Assembly: GCA_037953625.1 (NCBI GenBank)
Contig: CM075652.1
Location: forward strand, 10,932,501-10,996,500
Reading direction: 5' to 3'
Source of the DNA: Crotalaria pallida
Taxonomy: Eukaryota; Streptophyta; Magnoliopsida; Fabales; Fabaceae
Length of the DNA stretch: 64,000 bases
Made by a program: the position numbers and the translations under genes. Numbering within the stretch: position 1 is the stretch's first letter; each line of letters opens with the position of its first letter. The notes beneath the pieces are model-generated. The model saw only the letters and a list, made by a program, of their open reading frames with translations, did no database searches and was not told the DNA's origin. Positions 54,850 through 64,000 of this stretch are shown here, one piece after another.

Positions 54850-57800
54850 ATGCGAAGCATCAGACTTGGGACACCTGTTCAAGCAGATCCTGAGATTGAG
54901 AGGACTTTTCATAGAAGAAGGAATAGAAGAAGGAGACAACAAAGACCTGAAAATCTAACAATGGCGCAGAATGAAAATCACACGCCATTGAAGGATTATG
55001 GGACCCCTTCCATCAAAGGGCTACAATCTAGTGTGGTCGTCCCACCCATTGAAGCCAACAACTTTGAGATCAAGATGAGCTTGATTAATGCGGTCCAGCA
55101 GAATCAATTTGGAGGTTCACCTGCAGAAGATCCTACTGTCCATGTTGACAACTTCCTCCGATATTGTGACACTGTGAAGGCCAATGGAGTCTCATCTGAC
55201 CATATCAGACTGAAGTTGTTTATATTTTCACTGAAAGGTGATGCACTTGCTTGGTTGGAGGCTTTTCCACAAGGTTACTTCACCGAATGGGACAAGTTGG
55301 CAGAGTACTTCCTTACCCAATATTTTCCACCTTTGAAGACTGCGGAGTACAGAGGCCAGATCATGTCTTTCATGCAAAAAGAAGGAGAGACTCTTTATGA
55401 TGCTTCGGAGCGATTTAAGTTTCCACTGCGGAAGTGTCCTCATCATAAGTTTCCCAGACCTCTTTTGGTGCAAACTTTCTACAATGGTTTGACACCAGAA
55501 TCTCAGATGAATCTTGACTCCGTTACTAATGGTTCGTTCATGGATAAGAATGCAGATGAGGCATTTGATTTGCTAGACAAAATTTCTCTTAGCCGCAGGC
55601 GATATTCAAGAGAAAGATCAACTTCTACCAAACCTTCTTCATCCACTGCAGGAGTGATCGAGACAAATGAATTGAAACATCTCTCCTCTAGAGTTGATGC
55701 TTTGAGTGTGCTGGCTGGTAAAGTTGATATTTTAACTAAGAAGATCGATATGTTGAATGTGAATGCTGTGAATGTGGCAAGTGCTATTTGTGAGATATGT
55801 GGTATTGCTGGTCATGCTGCTCAACATTGTCTATTGGTTCAACCTGTTCCTCAAGAACAGCCGACAGAAACAGTTGATTATGTCAACAATTCCAACCAGA
55901 GGACACATTCAAATCTTTCTTACAGGAGCAACAATGTTCTCAATCCTTCTATTATTCCTGGACAGCAGCCTCCTGGTTTCCCTCAAAGGACTATCAATCC
56001 ACTAGCTCCTAAAAAGTCCAACTTGGAGATCATGTTTGAGAGTTTCATGACTCAGCAAGCAACTCACAACAAGATGATGGAAACTCAATTTACTCAACAA
56101 GCAGCTCACAACAAGATGATGGAAACTCAATTTACTCAACAGACAGCTCACAACAAGATGATAGAAACTCAAATTGCACAATTAGCAGCCTCATCTACAA
56201 GAGCTCCAGGCACACTTCCAGGCCAACCAGAGACAAATCCTAGTGAGCATTGCAAGGCAATAACTCTAAGAAGTGGAAAAGTTCTTGAAAGCCCAAGCAG
56301 TGATGATGCAGTGAAAGAAGAGCTATCCCAGAAGAGAGAAGGAAAAGGTGTGGTTGATGAAAAATCTGAGGAATCCACTTATACTCCTCCTGCCCCTTAC
56401 AAGCCACCTATTCCTTTCCATCAAAGATTGGCTAAAGTGAAGCTAGAGAAGCAGTTTGGCAAGTTCCTTGAAGTTCTGAAGAAGCTGTCTATCACCATAC
56501 CATTCACTGAAGCTCTACTACAAATGCCATCATATGCAAAGTTCTTGAAAGATATTATTTCCAACAAGAGGAAGCTTGAAGATTGTGAGACAGTGGCTTT
56601 GACTGAGGAGTGCAGTGCAATAATTCAAAATAAATTGCCTCCAAAGCTCAAAGACCCAGGCAGCTTTTCCATTCCATGCCTTATTGGGAATGTGTCTTTT
56701 GACCGTGCTTTATGTGATCTTGGGGCTAGTGTTAGCCTTATGCCTCTCTCAGTGTGCAAGAAGCTTGATATTGGTGAGATGAAACCCACAAGAATTTCAT
56801 TGCAATTGGCTGATCGCTCAGTCAAATTCCCAGTGGGTGTCTTGGAGGATGTTCCTATCAAGGTGGGTAACTTCTTTATTCCAGTTGATTTTGTGGTGCT
56901 TGAGATGGAAGAAGATACCTTCATTCCTATCCTCCTTGGAAGGCCTTTCTTGGCCATTGCTGGTGCTATTATTGATGTGAAGAATGGCAAGCTTTCACTA
57001 ACTATTGGTGAAGAGAAGGTTGAGTTTGATATATCAAATGTGGTTAAACAACCATCTCTTGGGGACTCATGCTGCAGAATAGATCTATTGCATCAAGTGG
57101 TGATTGACAAAGCATTCAAGTATCGCTCTAAAGATCCACTCGAGCGGTGCTTGGTTGGTGAGTGCTCTAATGAATTTGATGATGCTGAAGCCGCCCGCTA
57201 TGCTACACTACTTGAAGCAAATCCACCTCTACCATCTCATAGGAATACATATGAAAAGCTGAAAGCTGAAGGCAAGTCATCAGATTGGAAGGAAGACAAA
57301 GCACCAAAGGTAGAACTTAAACCTCTCCCTTCATTGCTCAGGTATGAATTCCTTGGACCTAACTCTACATATTCAGTGATTGTTAATGCCAATCTAAGCA
57401 AGCTTGAAACTGAAAAATTACTTAGAGAGCTTAGGTTGCATAGAGCAGTCATTGGATATACCATTAGTGATATAAAAGGAATTAGCCCTTCACTTTGCAT
57501 GCATAGGATATTAATGGAGGAGGGTCATAGGCCCTCCGTTGAACCTCAAAGAAGATTAAATCCTAACATGAAAGAGGTAGTGAAAAAGGAAATACTTAAA
57601 TTGCTTGATGCTGGTGTGATTTATCCTATCTCTGATAGTGAATGGGTTAGTCCTGTGCAAGTAGTACCTAAGAAAGGGGGAATGACTGTTGTGAAGAATG
57701 ATAATGATGAATTAATCCCCACTAGAACAGTCACAGGATGGAGGATGTGTATTGACTATAGGAAGCTAAACAAAGTAACTAGAAAAGATCACTTCCCCCT

Positions 57801-58002
57801 CCCTTTTATTGACCAGATGCTTGAAAGGTTAGCAAAGCATTCACATTTTTGCTATTGGATGGGTACTCGGGATTTCACCAAATCCCCATTCACCCTCAAG
57901 ACCAAGAGAAAACAACTTTTACTTGTCCTTATGGCACATTTGCCTATAGAAGGATGCCCTTTGGTCTTTGTAATGCTCCTGCTACCTTTCAGCGCTGTAT
58001 GA
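54850..58002 (+). pseudogene. Gag-protease-RT part of the polyprotein (frameshifted in RT)
   Basis: The frame opens at ATG 54850. Retrotransposon gag domain: residues about 95-250 (LKLFIFSLKGDALAWLEAFP, then TEWDKLAEYFLTQYFPP). A zinc knuckle CEICGIAGHAAQHC (CX2CX4HX4C) is near residue 313. Next come three tandem copies of an 18-residue HNKMMETQFTQQ unit near 405-445. The aspartic protease core has LCDLGASVSLMPLS, where Leu replaces the usual Thr after Asp, as in many Athila proteins. RT starts with WVSPVQVVPKKGG and CIDYRKLNKVTRKDHFPLPF. Near 57,860 the RT homology leaves this frame and continues in the one given in the next entry, so the last 40-odd codons are out of frame. This is an endogenous, inactive copy. 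Confidence 0.9.
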
Positions 58003-60224
58003 CTGCTATCTTCTCTGATTTTATTGAAAATATAATGGAAGTTTCCATGGATGATTTCTCTGTTTATGGCACTAGCTTTGATAATTGTTTGGCTAATCTT
58101 TCCAAAGTGTTGCAGAGATGTCATGAGATGAACCTAGTTTTAAACTGGGAAAAATGTCACTTCATGGTAAGAGAAGGTATTGTGTTAGGACACTTAGTGT
58201 CCGAACGTGGCATAGAGGTAGATAGGGCAAAGGTTGAGGTAATTGAGAAAATGCCCCCACCCACTTCTCTTAAGGGAGTGCGAAGCTTTTTGGGGCATGC
58301 TGGTTTTTATAGAAGGTTTATCAAAGATTTTTCTAAGATTACTAAACCTTTAACTAATTTGTTGATTAAGGATATGCCATTTGATTTTAACCAGGATTGC
58401 CTAGATGCCTTTTACATGTTGAAGAAAGCTTTGATCTCTGCTCCTATCATTCAGGCACCTAATTGGAGTTTGCCCTTTGAGCTGATGTGTGATGCAAGTG
58501 ACCATGCCATTGGAGCAGTGCTTGGACAGAGGAAAGAGGAGAAGGTCCATGCGATATACTATGACAGCAAAACCTTGGATGATGCTCAAGTCAACTATGC
58601 AACAACTGAGAAGGAACTGCTGGGGGTTGTCTTTGCCTTTGAGAAGTTCCGCTCCTACCTTGTTGGCTCGAAGGTGATCGTCTACACTGATCATTCAGCA
58701 ATCAAGTACTTGTTGAGTAAGAAGGATGTCAAACCACGACTTATCAGATGGATCCTTCTTCTTCAAGAATTTGATCTTGAAATCAGAGACAAGAAAGGTG
58801 TTGAAAATGTGGTTGCAGATCACCTCTCCAGATTGCCTCATAATCCTGATCTTGATAATGCAGATGAGATGCCCATTGATGATTCTTTCCCCGATGAACA
58901 ACTGTTGGCTCTTTCTAAGGTGGATGCTCCATGGTATGCAGACTTTGTCAATTATCTTGCTTGCGGAGTGCTACCACCTGAGCTGAGCTACCAACAAAAG
59001 AAGAAGTTCTTTTCTGATGTGAAGCATTACGTCTGGGAAGAACCTCTACTTTATAAGAGGTGTGCTGATGGTATATATAGAAGATGTGTTCCTGAAGAAG
59101 AAGTGAAGAATATCCTTTTTCACTATCATGCCTCTGTGTATGGTGGACATGCCAGCACCTCAAAAACATCTGCAAAGGTCCTTCAATCTGGATTCTATTG
59201 GCCATCATTGTTCAAGGGCGCAAGGAAGTTTGTGTTCTCATGCGATGCTTGTCAAAGGACGGGTAATATCTCCAGAAGAACTGAAATGCCTCTGAACAAC
59301 ATTCTTGAAGTGGAGATATTTGGTGTTTGGGGAGTTGACTATATGGGACCATTCCCATCCTCATGCAACAACAAGTACATTCTCGTGGCAGTTGATTATG
59401 TGTCCAAATGGGTGGAGGCAATTGCATCTCCAACCAATGATGCCAAGACTGTGATCAAGCTCTTCAAGAGAGTCATCTTCCCCAGATTTGGAGTTCCTAG
59501 AGCAGTTATCAGTGATGGAGGCTCACACTTCATTGAAAAACAATTTGAGAGTCTCCTGAAGAAGTATGGGGTAACCCATAAGGTTGCTACTCCTTATCAC
59601 CCTCAGACCAGTGGCCAAGTGGAGGTTTCCAATAGAGAAATCAAGAGTATTTTGGAGAGAACAGTGGTTAAATCCCGCAAGGATTGGTCTTTGAAGCTTG
59701 ATGATGCTCTTTGGGCATACCGCACTGCTTATAAAACTCCTATTGGTATGACCCCGTTCCGGTTGATCTATGGAAAGCCTTGCCATCTTCCTGTTGAGTT
59801 GGAGCAAAAAGCTTTGTGGGCAATAAAGTTTCTCAACTTTTACTTGAAGGAAGCTGGTGAGAAGAGGAAGCTTCATCTTAATGAGTTAGAGGAGTTGAGG
59901 CTTGATGCATATGAGAATGCCAAGATTTACAAGGAGAATACAAAGCGTTGGCATGACAAGAGAATCCTTCGAAGAGAGTTCAAAGAGGGTGACTCTGTGT
60001 TACTCTTTAACTCTCGTTTCAAGCTCTTCCCAGGCAAGCTTAGGTCCAGATGGTCAGGACCGTTCCGAGTAAAGCACGTCTACCCTTATGGTGCTATAGA
60101 GGTGTGGAGTGAAGCCACTGGAGCTTTCAAAGTCAATGGTCAAAGATTGAAGCACTACTTTATTGGAGAACCTATTGAGGATGGGAACACACAGTCCCTT
60201 CTCAATCCATCTATCTCAGAGTGA
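57849..60224 (+). pseudogene. RT-RNase H-integrase part of the polyprotein
   Basis: This frame takes over RT homology at about 57,860. The RT catalytic box reads SMDDFSVYG, followed by VLGHLVSERGIEVD and the thumb. RNase H: FELMCDASDHAIGAVLGQR, TEKELLGVVFAFEKFRSYL, VYTDHSAIKYLL. Integrase: an HHCC zinc finger (H/H in YHASVYGGHAS, C/C in SCDACQRTG) and the DDE core with VDYMGPFP, ISDGGSHF and GQVEVSNREIK. A C-terminal chromodomain-less tail (FKEGDSVLLFNSRFKLFPGK, then GPFRVKHVYPYGAIEVW) ends at TGA 60222-60224. No stop or further frameshift interrupts this part, so the copy is young or lightly damaged. Confidence 0.92.
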
Positions 60225-60469
60225 TTACAGTGAGAGATCAAGCTTAGGACCTTAAATAAGCGCTTCTTGGGAGGCAACCCAAGTTTTAAATCGCTTTCGT
60301 GCTTTATTTTGTTGATTTTTAGGACTTTATTATGTTATATTACTGGGGTTTCGTCTTTGTTTTGTAGGATTATAAGAGGTTGCAGCAAAAAGGAGTTGAT
60401 TTGGAGCGTAAAGTGCTGATTTGGGAAGAAAAAGAATTAATTTGAAGAACCGTGGGGAGACCACGGCGC

Positions 60470-60680
60470 ATACCATGGCCACGGGGCTCTGAAAAAAAAA
60501 AGTTCAGTGTGCCACGGGCTGGCCGTGGCAGGTACCACGCCCGTGGCAATTCTCACAGAAAGCTCCACGGGCTGGCCGTGGTACATGCCACGCCCGTGGA
60601 GCTTAGAAGCCTTCAAAGTGTTGCTCTCCAGGCTGCCACGGGCAAGCCGTGGCATATGCCACGCCCGTGGCAGCGTTCCT
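60470..60680 (+). repeat. Three GC-rich palindromic repeats after pol
   Basis: Three related units, each built from CCACGGGC..GCCGTGG followed by ..CCACGCCCGTGG, start near 60517, 60562 and 60634; a shorter relative (CCGTGG...CCACGG) is near 60451-60480. Each unit can fold into stable hairpins. The DNA around is ordinary, so the cluster stands out. Role unknown. Confidence 0.8.
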
Positions 60681-60714
60681 TCCAATTCAAAAAAAAAATT
60701 TAAACCAATTTCAG

Positions 60715-61215
60715 ACCTCCCCCCCCCCCCACACCCATTAAACCCTAGCGCCGCCCCACTTCCTTTCCCTACCCTCCTTTTTCTTCTTTCCAACTTATCT
60801 CCCTCCATAGCTACACAACCACTTCCACCATCAATTCTTACCTTCCTCCATCACCCAAACCCCAGCCGCCGCCAAGCCACACCAGACCCGCCCTAACCCA
60901 CCAGCGGTTCACCCTGCCCAGCCGCCACCCGAACCACTTCTCCCACCACAGCACCCCCTCCAACCCACAAACCACAGCAGCCACCCGCGACCACCAGCCC
61001 AACCCACCCGTCCTCTCTCCACCAGCCCGTTTTAGACCCAGCAACCCTCTCACCACCGACCAGCCTCCACCCCTTCCCAACCCCAAGCCTTCAAGCAGCC
61101 ACCCACCACCTCACACCCTAGCCAGCCTTCAGACCGACCAGCCCACCCCGTACCCGACCCAGCCCCAATAACCCTTAGCCCCAGATTCAATTTTCCACCC
61201 ACAAAAAAAAAATCC
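60715..61215 (+). other. C-rich, G-poor spacer before the post-pol ORF
   Basis: About 500 bp with strong strand asymmetry: long runs of CCNCC, very few G on the + strand. It has no stable ORF from an ATG, but encodes Pro/Thr-rich peptides in pieces. It may be the leader of the post-pol transcript; splice sites were not determined. Confidence 0.55.
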
Positions 61216-61250
61216 CTCCACTGTTGCAACTAAAAAAAAAGTGTTTAGCT

Positions 61251-62474
61251 ATGTCTTCCAAAAGAACAAGGAACAATGCAGCACCGACCGGTCGTGGTTC
61301 ATCGTCCAGAGCTTCATCCTCTCGCTCTAGAGGTAATAGAGTTCCTCCTCCCTCTGCTAATCCCTATGGCATTATTTTTTATTCTAACATTATTTTTCAA
61401 GAGGCTAGGTACACTGCATTAGTGCAAAGGTCCATTGTGCCTACGCGCTACATGGATGAAACTACCTTGGCTACTTTAGGGATTTTAGAGGATGTGCAGT
61501 GGATGGTTGATAGGGTAGGTTGGACTAGTTTTGTCACTAAAAAGAGTCTTACTTACCACCGACTTACCTTAGAATTTTTAAGCTCTGTGGATGTGAATGT
61601 GTTGTATGGTATAGGGTGCAACGAGGGTAAGATTAGCTTTCGATTATTTAATACTAATTATGTCTTCACCCTCGCGGAGTTTAATCAACTCCTGCAGTTG
61701 CCTATATGTGGTGAGCACCGTTATCATTCCGGATTTAATGAGCGCAATTTTTGGCAGGAAATAGCTTATACCGAATTTGACCCTAATACCACCAAAGCCA
61801 CTCTCCTTCGCAACCCCTGTCTTAGGTATGTGCACAGATTGTTATCATACACTCTTTTCGGACATGGTGAACCCGGTGGGGTTCGGTCTGATGAGTTGTT
61901 ATTCCTTTGGGGTATGCTCTATGGCGCGTCTCTTGATACCGGTTCTTATCTTGTTTGCCACCTCGAGAAGGTTGGCAAAGCGCCAAAGGGAGACATTGTG
62001 GTTGGTGACCTTATTACCACTATCGCTCTTGCCCTTGGTCATGATGTTTCTGGCCTACTTCCGGTCCCTGGAGGCACTCGTTTTGATCTAGCCACTTGCC
62101 TTCGTATGAATATGCTTGTAAAGCAAGGCGATGTTAATTGTCTTCGCCTCCATGGTGACCCTGTTGCTTATCCTCTTCCTGATCCTGCTCACACCAGTGT
62201 GCGAATCTCAGCCAATTGGCGCTTTCCCACTCCTGTGGCGCCACCTCCTATGACGGAGGAGTACTTGATAGATCCACAGCCTTTGGCTGAGGAGGCCTCT
62301 GAGGATACCCCTGGCCCCTCTAGCTCTTCTCCACCTCCTTCTCGCGCTGAGTTCACCAAACTCCGTTCTGAGTTAGCAAGGATTGCCTCTATGGTTGAGG
62401 ACTCCAATAGGATGCAGCGAGCCATGTATGACTGGCACATTTCTCAGGGTCACTTCCCTGATCCCACACTATGA
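61251..62474 (+). CDS. Post-pol ORF, ATHILA ORF-1 family protein
   Basis: ATG 61251 opens a 407-codon frame (MSSKRTRNNAAPTGRGSSSR...) that ends at TGA 62472-62474. The basic, Ser-rich N-terminus is followed by a globular part: RYMDETTLATLGILEDVQWM, VNVLYGIGCNEGKISFRLFN, VFTLAEFNQLLQLPICGEHR, NPCLRYVHRLLSYTLFGHGE and LGHDVSGLLPVPGGTRFDL. This is the plant 'retrotransposon ORF-1 protein' family found 3' of pol in Athila-type elements. Its function is unknown. The C-terminal tail is Pro/Ser-rich with a short helical end (SELARIASMVEDSNRMQRAM). I see no clear signal peptide or transmembrane segment, so an envelope role is not supported by this copy. No disruption is present. Confidence 0.8.
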   Translation: MSSKRTRNNAAPTGRGSSSRASSSRSRGNRVPPPSANPYGIIFYSNIIFQEARYTALVQRSIVPTRYMDETTLATLGILEDVQWMVDRVGWTSFVTKKSLTYHRLTLEFLSSVDVNVLYGIGCNEGKISFRLFNTNYVFTLAEFNQLLQLPICGEHRYHSGFNERNFWQEIAYTEFDPNTTKATLLRNPCLRYVHRLLSYTLFGHGEPGGVRSDELLFLWGMLYGASLDTGSYLVCHLEKVGKAPKGDIVVGDLITTIALALGHDVSGLLPVPGGTRFDLATCLRMNMLVKQGDVNCLRLHGDPVAYPLPDPAHTSVRISANWRFPTPVAPPPMTEEYLIDPQPLAEEASEDTPGPSSSSPPPSRAEFTKLRSELARIASMVEDSNRMQRAMYDWHISQGHFPDPTL

Positions 62475-63982
62475 CCCTTTCCTCTTCTTGAGTTTTTGTT
62501 CCACATTGGGGACAATGTAGAATTTAAGCTTGGGGGGTGCATTGCATTTTGCATATTAGTTTAGGACCATGTAGTGTTCTCATTCATTTATCATGCATTT
62601 TTCATATTTTTTTATTTTACATGCATATATATTAAAAAAAATCATTCATTTTTCATGCATTTGACTGACTCATTATCTAGGCAACTTGACTTATATCTGT
62701 TTTGGCTTGCACTGAATGTGTTTCCTTAAGAATATTATTTTTGAAAAGTGACTTAGCCTATGATGATATGCTTGTTTGGAATGACGGTTGCATGAATAAT
62801 CATTAGGACACTAATAATTGGCTGAAACTTATTGTGATTCTTTCTCTTCATTAAATTAGCTACTATAAATGTGAGTTTTTGAGCCTAACAGGGGTAACAC
62901 ATAATAAATATTTTTTTAAACCCCTCTTCTTTCTTGATATTGAGTGATGTTCACTTTGATTGTGAATTCTAGAACTTGACCTGTGACCATCTTGAGACTG
63001 ATAATTGTTTGCATGCATGAATATGATAAAGGCACTTAGGACTGTTTTTCTGGCCTTCAACAGTTTTAATAAACACTTTCCCTTATTTTCCCATTTTGAG
63101 CCTAATGAAATAATTGTTTTCCTTGGTACCCTTTCATAATGTTACATCTTTTTGGTACCCTTTGGATTGTGAATGGTGCAATTGAGAGAGTAGTTCTTTG
63201 GATGAGATGTTATAGTGTGGATTTTGAGCTTAAAGCATTATTCTCTTTATCTCTCTTCTGAAAAAAAAAAGAAAAAAAAAAGAAAGAAATAATTGAGTGT
63301 CAGGTACCCCTTTGAGAGCAGGTAATTGCTTATTGGGGAAATACTTGATATGTGAAAAAATAAAGAAAGGAAGAGAATAGAGAGAAGTGAAAAAAAAAAG
63401 AATGAAAGGACACAAATTTTTGGAGTTGATGTGTAACTACAGTGATTATATGCTCCATTCATAATTCAAGGGGATATTGTGTTTATGGTTACATTATTAT
63501 AGCCCTTTGCGTGATCCTTTGTTTCTTATACCCCACCTGACATCTTTAACCATGGCCTCATTACAACCTAATTAAGACCTTTTGATTCTTGCATGCATTC
63601 AATAGTTTCAGTGGAGATTTTGGTCTATGGTCAAGCTTATGGTAATTCACTTTCATTGATGAACTTGAGTGATATGTCTTTACCCTCTTATACACATTGA
63701 GAGAAGGTGAGTGGAGTGACCCCTTTTAGTGATGAGCAAGGTTGTGGTAAGTTTAAGGTTCTAATTGGGTAGACTTTTGATTATTTCATGATTGGTTAGT
63801 GGATGTTAGTTTGGGAGAATTGCAGGTTATGTCATTTAATAGAATTTATTTTGAGGAAGTTGTGTTTTTTTGCATGTCATTATTGGATTGTGAGTTTTGT
63901 TGCCTGGATGATGAGTTAGTTTGCATTCATATAGGATTCATTCATTGCATTGCATGTTTTGCTTGGGGACAAGCAAAGGTTC
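62475..63982 (+). other. Noncoding 3' region of the Athila-like element
   Basis: No ORF of note. A polypurine-tract-like AAGCTTGGGGGG with TTGGGGACAA before it occurs at 62504-62536 and again at the true tract near 63963-63995. An A/G-rich stretch (63260-63290 and 63385-63412) creates spurious FFFF frames on the minus strand. Confidence 0.6.
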
Positions 63983-63983
63983 A

Positions 63984-63997
63984 AGCTTGGGGGAATT
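63984..63997 (+). other. Polypurine tract and start of the 3' LTR
   Basis: AGCTTGGGGGAATT immediately precedes TGA (63998-64000), the first three bases of the 5' LTR. This marks the plus-strand primer and the edge of the 3' LTR, which continues outside the window. Confidence 0.8.
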
Positions 63998-64000
63998 TGA

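Larger units (their letters stand above)
53495..64000 (+). mobile_element. Athila-like Ty3 LTR retrotransposon (runs to the right edge)
   Basis: Order: 5' LTR (53495-54721), tRNA-Asp primer site, gag-protease-RT-RNase H-integrase with one frameshift, a 1-kb spacer with GC-rich palindromes, a post-pol ORF of the ATHILA ORF-1 family, a 1.5-kb noncoding part, a polypurine tract, and TGA (63998-64000), which equals the first bases of the 5' LTR. The 3' LTR lies beyond the window. Plants carry thousands of such elements; the post-pol ORF has led some to compare them with env-bearing retroviruses. Five T precede the 5' LTR, so the target duplication would be TTTTT if present on the far side. Confidence 0.92.

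Noticed and set aside
60437..61086. Antisense ORFs opposite the post-pol spacer (Gly/Arg/Trp-rich)
   Set aside because: They arise from the C-rich strand asymmetry and the palindromes; no conserved motif.
61251..62474. Post-pol ORF as a viral-type envelope glycoprotein
   Set aside because: No signal peptide, transmembrane segment or furin-like site is visible; it fits the ATHILA ORF-1 family of unknown function better.

Overview
The window is nuclear DNA of a flowering plant, most likely a papilionoid legume close to soybean. That assignment is inference. It rests on spliced plant genes with GT-AG introns, AT-rich intergenic DNA, and a repeat set (Athila/Calypso-like Ty3 element with a tRNA-Asp primer site, Au-type SINEs, 'GGTCCCT' foldback MITEs) that resembles legume repeats as I know them. 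No search was run.

Genes, left to right. (1) The last exon of HUS1, a 9-1-1 DNA-damage clamp subunit, on + and cut by the left edge. (2) A two-exon early nodulin-like phytocyanin on - (2548-5277). (3) A six-exon AAGAB/p34-like adaptin-binding protein on + (21212-23704). (4, 5) Two tandem six-exon plastid-type chorismate mutase genes on - (24974-29332 and 31384-36716). (6) A five-exon small ankyrin-repeat protein on - (41009-44263). (7) Sirohydrochlorin ferrochelatase SirB on - (46156-48717). Exon ends were placed by hand from splice signals. The reading phase closes exactly in every complete gene, and each product matches its family end to end.

Mobile DNA fills most of the rest. It includes a full-length but dead L1-type LINE with a perfect 15-bp target duplication (6634-12589); a chain of foldback MITEs between 14.8 and 21.05 kb, one nested inside another and one split by a 1.68-kb solo-LTR-like insert; Tourist- and Stowaway-like MITEs in gene introns; several SINEs; a 2.47-kb non-autonomous Helitron (37098-39566) carrying two exons of an ATG8 autophagy gene; a 510-bp poly(A) retroposon with an 18-bp duplication; and a nearly complete Athila-like Ty3 retrotransposon (53495 to the right edge). 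The Athila-like element has a 5' LTR, primer site, gag-pol broken by one frameshift, a post-pol ORF, a polypurine tract and the first three bases of the 3' LTR.

The most interesting observations are two. First, the chorismate mutase pair: each gene sits below two tandem first exons, and each copy has lost a different one (the upstream exon is degraded in the left gene; the downstream exon has a broken splice donor in the right gene). A short repeat beside all four first exons suggests the first-exon cassette doubled before the whole gene did. Second, the Helitron has clear termini and a captured ATG8 fragment. The seven genes do not form one pathway; chorismate mutase (aromatic amino acids) and SirB (siroheme) both belong to plastid metabolism.
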